A stretch of DNA of 64,000 nucleotides from Streptomyces venezuelae (GTDB lineage: Bacteria; Actinomycetota; Actinomycetes; Streptomycetales; Streptomycetaceae). The stretch's first letter is position 1. Every line of letters starts with the position of its first letter. The DNA lies in contig NZ_CP029194.1 of the NCBI RefSeq assembly GCF_008642375.1, forward strand, positions 7,744,501-7,808,500, written 5' to 3'. Shown here piece by piece: positions 52,936-63,004 of this stretch. The position numbers and the translations under genes are program-made. Under the pieces are notes generated by a model. The model was not told the origin of the DNA, ran no database searches, and worked only from the letters and a program-made list of their open reading frames with translations.

Positions 52936-54006
52936 ATGGCTTCCTACGACAGGCTCCGCGCCGGCGGCACCCCGAGGCCGCTGGAGACCGGTGACACGTG
53001 GTGGTACGCCGCCGTGGCCGGCGAGGCCGCCGGCTCCTTCAGCACCAGGGTCCGCACCCGGACCCGGCGTGGCTGCCTCGGGACCGTCCTCCTCCTCACG
53101 GTCGTCTACGCGGGCCTCGTGCTCACCGCGACCGGCCGTCGCTGGGGCGACGCGGCCCTCACCGGACGGCGCGCCGACACCGCCGCCGCCACCCTGATAC
53201 GCGAGCATCCCTCGCTCGCCGGACTCACCACGCTCTCGCTGGTCCTCGGCTGCGTCCTGCTGCTCGCCACCGGTCTCCTGCGTAAGCGGTACGCGCTCAC
53301 CGGAGCCGTCGCCGGCGCCCTCGTCACCTCCCTCGCGCTGACCGGACTCCTCCAGCGGTACGCGCCACGCCCCCGGCTGCTCGACTCCGGCGGGGCCCTC
53401 CTCCAGAGCGGCTTCCCCAGCGCCCAGAGCACCCTCGCCCTCGGCACGGCCTTCGGCCTCGCCCTCCTCGTCCCGTACCGGCTGCGCGGACTCACCGTCC
53501 TCGCCGGCACCCTCTGGGCCGGAGGCGTCGGCGCCTACACCGTCGCGGCGGGCGACCACCGCCCCGGCGACCTCATCGCCGCCACCCTCGTCGTCCTCGC
53601 CGTCTTCTGCGGACTGGCCACCTTCCTCGCCCGCAGGGGCAAGGTCCGCCCCGCCCGCAGAGGCCCCCTCGCGCGCGCCCTCCTCGCCGGCGTCCCGCTC
53701 GCCGCCCTCGCGGCCGTGGGACTCGGCGCCGGCTTCTGGCTCCTCGGCGACACCCTCACCCTCCCCGCCACCGCCCCCTACGACCCGGCCGAGCTCCGGC
53801 TCGCGCACCGCTGCGGACAGGCCCTCGCCGCAGGCGTCACCGCCGCCGCCGGACTGCTCCTGCTCGCCCTGCTCCGCCGCGTCGACATGGACCGGGCCCC
53901 CTCCCCGTACCGGCTCGGCGGCCCCTTCGTGGAGGCCGCGGGGGCTCCGCGCGACGGCGAGGTCGTGGGGCCCTTTACGGAGGACCGCGATCACGAGATA
54001 TCTTGA
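52936..54006 (+). CDS. PAP2-superfamily membrane protein with altered active-site motif
   Basis: This 356-residue protein has about seven or eight hydrophobic helices. The phosphatase motifs are recognisable as LLQRYAPRPR (usually KxxxxxxRP) and AAGDHRPGDLIAA (usually SRxxxxxHxxxD), but the middle motif PSGH reads FPSAQST, replacing the conserved His with Gln. It may still be a lipid-phosphate phosphatase, or an inactive relative. The ATG at 52936 was chosen because it begins the conserved soluble N-terminus; its ribosome binding site is weak. Confidence 0.82.
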   Translation: MASYDRLRAGGTPRPLETGDTWWYAAVAGEAAGSFSTRVRTRTRRGCLGTVLLLTVVYAGLVLTATGRRWGDAALTGRRADTAAATLIREHPSLAGLTTLSLVLGCVLLLATGLLRKRYALTGAVAGALVTSLALTGLLQRYAPRPRLLDSGGALLQSGFPSAQSTLALGTAFGLALLVPYRLRGLTVLAGTLWAGGVGAYTVAAGDHRPGDLIAATLVVLAVFCGLATFLARRGKVRPARRGPLARALLAGVPLAALAAVGLGAGFWLLGDTLTLPATAPYDPAELRLAHRCGQALAAGVTAAAGLLLLALLRRVDMDRAPSPYRLGGPFVEAAGAPRDGEVVGPFTEDRDHEIS

Positions 54007-54020
54007 TGTCGAGCAATCTC
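53995..54020 (+). promoter_or_regulatory. Near-palindromic element before isocitrate dehydrogenase
   Basis: CTTGATGTCGAG is a near-palindrome (CTTGA and TCGAG arms, one mismatch) within an AT-richer stretch about 40 bp before the GTG start. It is a candidate operator or promoter element for the TCA-cycle gene. Confidence 0.35.
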
Positions 54021-54051
54021 GCATACGCAGACGTGGAGCTGGAGAACCCTG

Positions 54052-56271
<2,220 letters not shown>

Positions 56272-56313
56272 TCAGGCGCGCGACGCCCTCGCCCGCCCCG
56301 GCGGACGACACGT

Positions 56314-56348
56314 ACCGCCCCGGCCGGAACGATTCCGGCCGGGGCGGT
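56314..56348 (+). terminator. Terminator of isocitrate dehydrogenase
   Basis: A perfect 16-bp inverted repeat (56314-56329 with 56333-56348, loop CGA), 43 bases after the stop codon. Confidence 0.9.
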
Positions 56349-56391
56349 CCCGTCGGTGGCGCATCCGGCGTCCGGGTGTGAACCTGGATGG

Positions 56392-56682
56392 ATGAGCTGG
56401 GCATCTTGGACGACCGCCGGTGTCTACACCGGGCGAGGTGGGGTGCTGACCGACGAGGCCGGCGTCGTGACGGGCGATGTGACCGTGCACACGACCTGGA
56501 CCGAGCGCGAGGCACGCGTGGCCGTGCAGTACAGCGGCGCATCCGACTGGTTCACCATGTCGGGCAGTCCTGTTCCGTGCAGCACCGAGGAGGAGAGCCG
56601 CGACCTCCACGAAGCCGTCGTGGAAGCCGTCCGGAAGGGCGCCGGGGCCACCGTCCCGAACCTGCCCCGACCACAGAGGTAA
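56392..56682 (+). CDS. Small hypothetical protein
   Basis: This 96-residue protein is rich in Thr and Val, with a beta-like first half (GVLTDEAGVVTGDVTVHTTW, ARVAVQYSGASDWFTMSG) and a charged helical end (ESRDLHEAVVEAVRKGAG). I do not recognise a family. Composition and third-position GC look genuine. The ATG at 56392 lies just past the icd terminator; a GTG at 56356 would place the start inside the terminator spacer. The ribosome binding site is poor. Confidence 0.6.
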   Translation: MSWASWTTAGVYTGRGGVLTDEAGVVTGDVTVHTTWTEREARVAVQYSGASDWFTMSGSPVPCSTEEESRDLHEAVVEAVRKGAGATVPNLPRPQR

Positions 56683-56784
56683 TCTGCCCCGACCGCAGAT
56701 TCACGACCGAGAAGTGTTATCCCTCCCGCCCCCACGGGTCTCCGAACGACGGGGGACTCGGGCCACGGATGAGGGAGCAGACCC

Positions 56785-58245
56785 ATGCACAGCGACGAGC
56801 GCCGCACCACCGCACTGGTGGAGGCGGCCCGGGCCGGTGACACGTACGCCAGGGACGAGCTGGTACGCGCCTACCTGCCCCTCGTCCACAATGTCGTCGG
56901 CCGCGCCCTCGACGGCCACGCCGACACCGACGACATCGTCCAGGAGACGATGGTCCGCGCCCTCGACGGCCTCGCGGGCCTGCGCGACCCGGACCGCTTC
57001 CGCTCCTGGCTCGTCGCCATCGCCATGAACGGCATACGCCGGCGCTGGCGCGAGAACCGGCAGGCCCCCGTGCCCGGCCTCGACCGGGCCGCCGGCCTCG
57101 CCGACCCCGCCGGCGACTTCACCGAGCTCACCATCCTGCGCCTGCGCCTCTCCGGGGAGCGCCGCGACGTGGCCCGCGCGACCCGCTGGCTCGACGACGA
57201 GGACCGTGAACTCCTCACCCTGTGGTGGCTGGAGGCGGCCGGGGAGCTGACCCGCGCCGAACTCGCCGAGGGCCTCGGTGTCTCCCCGCAGCACGCCGCC
57301 GTCCGGGTCCAGCGGATGAAGGAACGCCTGGAGACCGGCCGGGCCGTGGTCCGCGCCCTCGACACGGACCCCGCGTGCCCCGCACTCATGGACTCCCTCA
57401 CCGCCTGGGACGGCCGCCCCTCGCCCCTCTGGCGCAAGCGGATCGCCCGCCACCTGCGCACCTGCGCCGCCTGTACGGGGCAGATGGCCGGCGGCCGTGG
57501 CTTCGCCTCCGTCGAGGGCCTCCTCGTCGGCATCGGGCTGGTCCCGCCGGTCGCCGTGGCCGCCGCGGCCCGGCGCGGCGCCGAACCCCTCGCCGCCGAG
57601 CCCGTGGGCCGGTGGACGCCGATCCGGCGCGCCTGCCTCGCCGGAGCCGCGACCGTCGCCGTCCTCGGCGCGCTCGCCGTGCTCGTACCGAGGCAGGAGG
57701 AGGTACGCGTGACACCCGACCGGCCCCGAGCGGCGACCCCGGCACCCGCGCCCCCGGTCACCCCGGCGCCTCCCACGACCCGGGCCGCGACCGTCGCCGC
57801 CCCGGCGCCCACGACCCGTACACCGGCACCCCGCCGCACCACACCGTCGGCTCCCGTGCCCACCGCCGAGGAACGGGTGACCGAGAGGGTCAACAGGCTC
57901 CGGGCGGCCGCGGGTTGCGCCCCGCTGCGGACCGACCCGCGACTGGTCGCTGCGGCCCGGGGGTACGCGCGCGACATGGTCGCGCGGGGCTACTACGCCC
58001 ACAACAGCCCGGAGGGCGAATTCGCCGACGCGCGGATCACCGCCGCCGGGTACGACTGGAGCGCCTGGGCCGAGAACCTGGCCCGGGGGGCGAAGGACCC
58101 GGAGACCGTCGTCGAGGACTGGACCGACGGGGCGATGCACGAGGAGAACATGCTGGACTGCCGGTACCGGGACACCGGTGTGGCGTCGGCGCCCGGCCCC
58201 GGCGGCACGATCTGGGTGCAGAAGCTGGCGGCCCCGGCCTCCTGA
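56785..58245 (+). CDS. ECF-like sigma factor fused to a zinc-finger motif, TM helix and extracellular CAP domain
   Basis: This 486-residue protein has sigma region 2 (about residues 10-90: YLPLVHNVVGRALDGHADTD, DIVQETMVRALDGL, FRSWLVAIAMNGIRRRW) and region 4 (about 145-190: ELTRAELAEGLGVSPQHAAV). An anti-sigma-type HxxxCxxC follows (His223, Cys227, Cys230; RHLRTCAAC), then one TM helix (about 275-300), a Pro/Thr/Ala stalk and a CAP/SCP domain (about 370-486; YYAHNSPEGEF, WAENLARG). The topology puts the sigma part in the cytoplasm and CAP outside. GAGGGAG precedes the ATG. It suggests a one-piece membrane-held sigma factor controlled by envelope signals. Confidence 0.88.
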   Translation: MHSDERRTTALVEAARAGDTYARDELVRAYLPLVHNVVGRALDGHADTDDIVQETMVRALDGLAGLRDPDRFRSWLVAIAMNGIRRRWRENRQAPVPGLDRAAGLADPAGDFTELTILRLRLSGERRDVARATRWLDDEDRELLTLWWLEAAGELTRAELAEGLGVSPQHAAVRVQRMKERLETGRAVVRALDTDPACPALMDSLTAWDGRPSPLWRKRIARHLRTCAACTGQMAGGRGFASVEGLLVGIGLVPPVAVAAAARRGAEPLAAEPVGRWTPIRRACLAGAATVAVLGALAVLVPRQEEVRVTPDRPRAATPAPAPPVTPAPPTTRAATVAAPAPTTRTPAPRRTTPSAPVPTAEERVTERVNRLRAAAGCAPLRTDPRLVAAARGYARDMVARGYYAHNSPEGEFADARITAAGYDWSAWAENLARGAKDPETVVEDWTDGAMHEENMLDCRYRDTGVASAPGPGGTIWVQKLAAPAS

Positions 58246-58252
58246 ACCCGCG

Positions 58253-58272
58253 CGGCACCCCGAGGCGTGCCG
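58253..58272. terminator. Short hairpin between convergent CAP-domain genes
   Basis: CGGCAC and GTGCCG form a 6-bp stem with an 8-nt loop in the 28-bp gap. It is a weak terminator candidate. Confidence 0.4.
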
Positions 58273-58273
58273 A

Positions 58274-59380
58274 TCATCCCTTCGCGCCGAAATTCTGTAC
58301 CCACCAAGGGCCGTTGGCGGTGAGGGTCACCCCGACGCCGATGTCCTTGAAGGAGCAGTTGAGGATGTTCTCGCGGTGGCCCGGGCTGTCCATCCAGTCT
58401 TCCATCGCGTGGGCCGGGGTCTTCGGGCCGCGGTGGATGTTCTCGCCCCACGTCGACCACCTGTACCCGGCGCCGGTCATCCGGTCGCCCGCGGAACGGC
58501 CCTCCGGGCTGTCGTGGTCGTAGTAGTCCCGCGCGGACATGTCGTCGGAGTGCCCCTGGGCGGCGGTCCGCAGGCGGCTCTCGGCACGGAGCGGCCCGCA
58601 GCCGGCCTTCTCCCGCTCGGCGTTGGCGAGGGCGACGACCTGCTGGACGTACTCGGAGACCTGCCCGCCGACGGCCTCGGACCCGGACCCGGTCCCGGCC
58701 TCGGACCCGGACTTGGGCTCGGAACCGCTGCCGGACCCGGACCCGGACCCGGACCCGGACCCGGAGCCCGTGGACTCGCCCGGCTGCCGCCCCCGCTCGG
58801 TCCCGTGCCCGGGCTGCTCCCGTGCGGGCGCGGAGGGAGCACCGGTCCGCGGCGGCGTCGTCGCTGCCTTCGTCTCCGGTGGGGGCTCCGCCCGAGGGGG
58901 CGTGGTCCGGGCCGTCGGCGTCTTCGGTGCGGAGCGGGCGGACGTGGGCGCGGTCGCGGGGGCGGAGGGAGGCGCGGAGGGGGTCACGGCCTCCCGGACC
59001 GTGGTGGCCGCGCCGGGCGAGGCTCCGGCGGCGTCCGGGGCGGCGGGAGCGGCGACGGCAGAGGGGCCGGCGGCCGGGGCGGGGGAGGCGACGTACACGC
59101 CGGCCGCCACCGTCAGGGCGACGGCCGTGGCCCCGGCGGCGGTGACGGCGGTGCGGAAGCCCGGCCGCTGCGGGGCGCGCCGCCGCGAGCCGCGGCCCGG
59201 AGTGCCCTTCCGGTGCCGCCCGCCGTCCCGCGCGGGCGGGTCGAGCCGTACGAGGTGCTCGTCGTGTTCCGGGAGAGACGAGTGATCCGGGAGATCCGAG
59301 TGATACGGGTGATCAGGGTGTCCGTTCAGGTGGACGTGTTCGGGGTCTTCGGGGTGACCGGGATGGTCGTGGTGCCGCAT
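58274..59380 (-). CDS. Membrane-anchored CAP/SCP-domain protein with His-rich cytoplasmic tail
   Basis: This 368-residue protein starts with about 45 residues in which His, Asp, Pro and Glu dominate (HHDHPGHPEDPEHVHLNG), then a basic stretch, one TM helix (about residues 75-97, VTAAGATAVALTVAAGVYV), a long Pro/Ala/Thr/Ser stalk with Gly-Ser repeats, and a C-terminal CAP domain (ALANAEREKAGCGPLRAESR, YYDHDSPEGRSAGDRM, WGENIHRG, DSPGHRENILNCSFKDIGVG). The ATG has GGAG upstream. The His-rich tail may bind metal. It faces the sigma-CAP gene. Confidence 0.9.
   Translation of the reverse strand: MRHHDHPGHPEDPEHVHLNGHPDHPYHSDLPDHSSLPEHDEHLVRLDPPARDGGRHRKGTPGRGSRRRAPQRPGFRTAVTAAGATAVALTVAAGVYVASPAPAAGPSAVAAPAAPDAAGASPGAATTVREAVTPSAPPSAPATAPTSARSAPKTPTARTTPPRAEPPPETKAATTPPRTGAPSAPAREQPGHGTERGRQPGESTGSGSGSGSGSGSGSGSEPKSGSEAGTGSGSEAVGGQVSEYVQQVVALANAEREKAGCGPLRAESRLRTAAQGHSDDMSARDYYDHDSPEGRSAGDRMTGAGYRWSTWGENIHRGPKTPAHAMEDWMDSPGHRENILNCSFKDIGVGVTLTANGPWWVQNFGAKG
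58731..58766 (-). repeat. CCGGAC hexamer repeat encoding a Gly-Ser run
   Basis: Five perfect CCGGAC units plus one CCGGAG in the stalk of the CAP protein encode a Gly-Ser tract; flanking sequence holds more imperfect units. Confidence 0.85.
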
Positions 59381-59519
59381 GGAGCTCCGCTCTCTCGCCG
59401 AGGCCGCCGGACGGTCCGGCGCTGGGGAGAGCCACCGGGACGACAGCGGTAACACTTTCCGGCCCCGGACGCCCCGACACTCCTCGTCAACTCGACGTGT
59501 CAATGCACGTCCGAGGCTT

Positions 59520-60392
59520 TCAGCCCTGCGGGATCACCGCCACCGGGCAGGGCGCGAGATGGAGCGCCGCGTGGGCCACGGAGCCGATGCGCGGGCCGAT
59601 GGCGCCGCGCTTGGCCCGCCGGCCGACCACCAGAAGCTGCGCGGCCCCCGAGGCGGAGAGCAGCACCTGCCCCGCGCTGCCCAGTTCGACGTGTTCCGAC
59701 ACCGGCACCTCGGGGAACCGTTCCCGCCAGGGCGCCAGGGCCTCGCGCAGCGCCTTCTCCTCGTACGGGACGAGACCGCCGGCCTCGTCGGCGAGCCGCA
59801 TCGACGACGGGCTGTACGCGTAGAGGGGCGGCAGGTTCCAGGCGCGGACGGCCCGCACCGACGCCCCGCGCGCGGCGGCGGTCGCGAAGGCGAAGCCGAG
59901 TGCCGCGGCACTGTCCTCGGGACTGCCGAGCTGGCCGACGAGGACGTCGCCGACCGGCGGTTCGGCGGGCTGGCCGTCGCGGGACCTGACGGCCACCACG
60001 GGCCGGCCGGCGGCGGCGATGATCTGCTGCCCGTACGAGCCGAGCAGGAAGCCCGCGACGGCGCCGTGGCCGCGGCTGCCGATGACGAGCATCTCGGCCC
60101 GCTGTTCGGTGCCGAGCAGTGCCGCGACCGGGGTGTCGTGGAGCACCTCGGCCGTGAGGGTGACGTCCGGGTGGTTTCGCGCGACCGTCGCCTCGGCCTC
60201 GCGCAGGACCTCCTCGGCGGCCCGCTCCTGCCCCGCCGGGTCCTGGACGAGAGGGGTGTCGAGGGGTTCCCAGCGCCAGGCGTGGGCGAGCCGCAGCGGG
60301 AGTCCCCGGTGCAGGGCCTCGCGGGCGGCCCAGTCGGCCGCGGCGAGACTCTCCGGGGAACCGTCCACTCCTGCGACGATCTCACGACTCAT
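59520..60392 (-). CDS. Universal stress protein, two UspA domains
   Basis: This 290-residue protein is a tandem of two Usp domains. The first begins IVAGVDGSPESLAAADWA and has the ATP-binding loop GSRGHGAVAGFLLGS. The second begins VLVGQLGSPED and ends with VVGRRAKRGAIGPRIGSVAH. Such proteins bind ATP and are linked to dormancy, redox and hypoxia responses in actinobacteria. The ATG has GGAGG seven bases upstream. It reads toward the CAP gene with a 139-bp gap. Confidence 0.94.
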   Translation of the reverse strand: MSREIVAGVDGSPESLAAADWAAREALHRGLPLRLAHAWRWEPLDTPLVQDPAGQERAAEEVLREAEATVARNHPDVTLTAEVLHDTPVAALLGTEQRAEMLVIGSRGHGAVAGFLLGSYGQQIIAAAGRPVVAVRSRDGQPAEPPVGDVLVGQLGSPEDSAAALGFAFATAAARGASVRAVRAWNLPPLYAYSPSSMRLADEAGGLVPYEEKALREALAPWRERFPEVPVSEHVELGSAGQVLLSASGAAQLLVVGRRAKRGAIGPRIGSVAHAALHLAPCPVAVIPQG

Positions 60393-60480
60393 CGGAATGC
60401 CTCCGTGGCTAGCGTGCCGGGCCCGCCGGGTGGCCGGGCCCTCCTCCCTCCAGCTTGGGCCCATCGGCAGCCGGAGGAGA

Positions 60481-60516
60481 GGGACGGACGTCCCGACATG
60501 CCGTGCCGTCCGTCCC
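60481..60516 (-). terminator. Hairpin after the DszC-like gene
   Basis: GGGACGGAC and GTCCGTCCC form a 9-bp stem with an 18-nt loop, about 35 bases beyond the stop of the minus-strand flavoprotein gene. Confidence 0.5.
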
Positions 60517-60549
60517 TTCTGCGGTGCCGTCCGGTGCCGTCCCGTGCCG

Positions 60550-61878
60550 TCAGGCCGGCAGGGTGAGCCGCGCGTGCGTGCCGTTGAGGTAGTGGTCGCC
60601 GATGTCGCGGAGCCGGTGCGCCGGCTGCGTGTGGGCGGTGAGCGCACGGGCGTTGCGCCAGAAGCGGTCGAATCCCGGCCCCCCTGACCGGGCGTCGGCG
60701 CCCTCGGCTCCGTCGACGAGTTCGAGGACGCGGGTCGTGACCCGGACGGCGGCCCGGCTGGTGATCGTCTCGGCGGCGGAGACCAGGACGGCGATGTCGG
60801 CGCGCTCCTCGGGGCTCAGCGTGCGTCCGGCGAGGAGGCCGCGCGCCAGGGCGTCCGTCGCCCGCTCGACCACCGCCGAGGCGGCGTGCGCGGTCGTGGC
60901 CAGCTCGCCGTAGGCCAGGAGCAGGTAGGGGTCGTCGCCCGTTCCCAGCTCCGTGCCGGCGGTGGACGGCCCGCCGTCCGCCGGGTGCCCCGGGGCCGGT
61001 CCGACCTGCCCGGCGCGGCTGATGTCCCTGGCCTCGGCGAGCGCCCCCTCGGCGATGCCGAGCGCGACCTGGACGAGGAGCAGCCGCAGGGCGAGCGGGG
61101 CGAGGCCGGCGAAGGAGGTGACGGCGTGTTCGTCGTGGGGGAGCACACCGAGGACGTCGCCGGCCGGGACCGGGACGTGGTCGAACGTGACGGTGCCCGC
61201 GCCGGAGAGCCGTTGCCCGACCCGGTCCGTGCCGGCGTCGGTGAACACGCCGGGATGCGCCGGGTCCACCAGGGCGATCAGCCAGTCCCCGGTCCCGCCG
61301 GGCCGTGCGCCGACGACCAGCCGGTCGGCCACGGCGACACCGGAGGCGAACGTGCGGCGCCCGTCGAGGATCCAGCCGCCCGCGTCGGGCGTGAGCCGCA
61401 GGCCGGGGTCCTTCTCGGTGCGCGGCGGCTCGACGCCCCCGGCGAGCAGCCAGTGCTCCTCGGCCGTCCGGACGTCGAGGGTGGTGGGGCCGGCGCCGGT
61501 GCGGGCGGGTTCCGGGTCCTCGGCCGGGCCGAAGAAGCGGCTGCTCCAGGACAGGACGTAGTGGTGGGCGAGGAGTTCGCCGACCGAGCTGTCGGCGGCG
61601 GAGATCTCGCGGACGACCGCGGACGCGGCCCGCCAGTCCGCACCCCGCCGGTTCGCCCCGGGCGCCGTGAGGAGGGCGGGCAGTCCGGCCTCCTGGAGCC
61701 GGGCGACCTCGTCGAAGGGGGCCTTGCCGGCCCGGTCCCGCGCGGGCGCGTCGACCGCGAGGTCGTCGGCGAGCTCGCGGGTGACGCGGGGCCAGATCTC
61801 GTCGTCCGCGGGCCGGTCGGCCGGTGAAGGGACGATGCGTATCGCGGTTCTCCTGACCGATTTCCTCGGTGTACTCAC
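60550..61878 (-). CDS. Acyl-CoA dehydrogenase-fold flavoprotein (DszC/SfnC-like)
   Basis: This 442-residue protein has the acyl-CoA dehydrogenase fold with SAADSSVGELLAHHYVLSW and a helical C-terminal domain ending FWRNARALTAHTQPAHRLRD and DHYLNG. The RNARALTAHTQP segment is typical of the DszC/SfnC monooxygenase branch, which uses reduced FMN to oxidise organosulfur compounds, not of true acyl-CoA dehydrogenases. The GTG at 61878 has GAGG four bases upstream. The Rrf2 gene upstream on the same strand supports a sulfur-scavenging role. Confidence 0.87.
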   Translation of the reverse strand: MSTPRKSVRRTAIRIVPSPADRPADDEIWPRVTRELADDLAVDAPARDRAGKAPFDEVARLQEAGLPALLTAPGANRRGADWRAASAVVREISAADSSVGELLAHHYVLSWSSRFFGPAEDPEPARTGAGPTTLDVRTAEEHWLLAGGVEPPRTEKDPGLRLTPDAGGWILDGRRTFASGVAVADRLVVGARPGGTGDWLIALVDPAHPGVFTDAGTDRVGQRLSGAGTVTFDHVPVPAGDVLGVLPHDEHAVTSFAGLAPLALRLLLVQVALGIAEGALAEARDISRAGQVGPAPGHPADGGPSTAGTELGTGDDPYLLLAYGELATTAHAASAVVERATDALARGLLAGRTLSPEERADIAVLVSAAETITSRAAVRVTTRVLELVDGAEGADARSGGPGFDRFWRNARALTAHTQPAHRLRDIGDHYLNGTHARLTLPA

Positions 61879-61913
61879 GTCACCTCACCCGCTCCCTCGT
61901 ATTCCCACTGAAT

Positions 61914-61927
61914 CACTAGGGATAGTG
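61914..61927. promoter_or_regulatory. Inverted repeat upstream of the DszC-like gene
   Basis: CACTA-ggga-TAGTG is a perfect 5-bp-arm repeat in the 36-49 bp before the GTG start, with an AT-richer surround. It is a candidate operator for the neighbouring Rrf2 protein. Confidence 0.45.
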
Positions 61928-62070
61928 GCAGAGGCGGTCGCGTGCACCCAAGAGGCGTCCGAGAGCTGGACACGAGCGTCTTGACCGATGAGACGCCGTC
62001 ATGTCGTTGCAGGTCGTGCGGAGTTCTGCACCGCGAGAACCGGCCGGATAGGAGATTTTCAGACACCCGC

Positions 62071-62526
62071 TCAGGGGTTGGTCCAGGCCTCCGGATCGTC
62101 CGCGAGCGCGGTGATCCCCGTCGGCAGCTCGGCCGCCGCGACCTCCGCGAGTGAGACCCCGAGCACCTCGCGCACGCTGGCGCGCAGCGCGATCCACAGC
62201 GGGAGCAGCGACTCGGCGGGCCCTGTGTACGCGAGGTCCGGCGGCCGCTCCCCGCGTACGGAGACCAGGGGGCCCTCCACGCAGCGGATGACGTCCGCGA
62301 CCGAGATCGACTCGGCCGGCCTCGCCAGCCAGTACCCGCCGTTGCCGCCGCGCTGGCTCTGGACGAGCCCGCCCTTGCGCATGTCGCCGAGGATGCCCTC
62401 CAGGAACTTGTGCGAGATCCCCTGGACTTCGGCGATCGCCTCGGCCTTCAGCGGCCCCGCGTCCTGGGCTGCGGCGAGCTGGAGGGCGGCCCGCACCGCG
62501 TAGTCGGCTCTGGCTGAAATGCGCAT
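62071..62526 (-). CDS. Rrf2-family transcriptional regulator
   Basis: This 151-residue winged-helix protein begins MRISARADYAVRAALQLAAA and has AIAEVQGISHKFLEGILGDM and SQRGGNGGYWLARPAESISV, classic Rrf2 features. Only one Cys is present (DVIRCVEG), so it lacks the three-Cys iron-sulfur cluster of IscR/NsrR and is closer to CymR, the cysteine-metabolism repressor. Position between a DszC-like gene and a Cys-containing leader peptide supports sulfur control. The second of two close ATGs is used because it begins the conserved helix. Confidence 0.92.
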   Translation of the reverse strand: MRISARADYAVRAALQLAAAQDAGPLKAEAIAEVQGISHKFLEGILGDMRKGGLVQSQRGGNGGYWLARPAESISVADVIRCVEGPLVSVRGERPPDLAYTGPAESLLPLWIALRASVREVLGVSLAEVAAAELPTGITALADDPEAWTNP

Positions 62527-62657
62527 GCGCGCATTATTCCGTACGCCCCCGGCCCGATACGTGCGCCCCGGAGGCGGCGCGTCCCGCACCCTTGACGTCG
62601 CGGGTGACCGGTCGGAGACTCGTGAAAGGGGGAATCCGAGCGAACGGGTAGGGAAAC

Positions 62658-62768
62658 ATGGGACGCACCGGCCGGCGGGACACCGCACACGCCGCGCCCC
62701 TCCCGCGCTCCGTGCCCCTCACCTCGCGGCGGCACATCGACCTGCTGCGGGTCTGCAGCGCCGCGTAG
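62658..62768 (+). CDS. Short Cys-containing leader peptide
   Basis: This 36-residue ORF ends SRRHIDLLRVCSAA, matching the short Streptomyces leader peptides (RRHxDLxRVxSA pattern) that precede sulfur and thiol genes. GGTAGGGA stands three bases before the ATG. It is 236 bp upstream of the GST-like gene, on the same strand, with no other gene between. Ribosome stalling at the Cys codon when cysteine is scarce could control downstream transcription. It is divergent from the Rrf2 gene. Confidence 0.72.
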   Translation: MGRTGRRDTAHAAPLPRSVPLTSRRHIDLLRVCSAA

Positions 62769-63004
62769 TCGCCGTACCCGCCGAGGCGTCCGCCGCGGCC
62801 GCTGATCCTGTCGGCCCGGCCCCACACACCGCTCCTCGGTCCGCCCGCCATCCGGGTCCGTCCGCCTCCTCCTTCCCGTTCCTCTGCTGCCTCAGGGCCC
62901 TGCGTGGCAGCGCCGACGCCGTCGTGACACCACGACCTCGCCGTTGTCGCCGTCGCCGTCGCGCACCGCCCCGACCCAGCACCGAGCACCCTCCAGGGAG
63001 AAGC

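Noticed and set aside
61988..62503. A plus-strand ORF starting MRRRHVVAGRAEFC, which superficially resembles a leader peptide
   Set aside because: It lacks an early stop, runs antisense through the Rrf2 gene and has no downstream plus-strand gene in leader distance.
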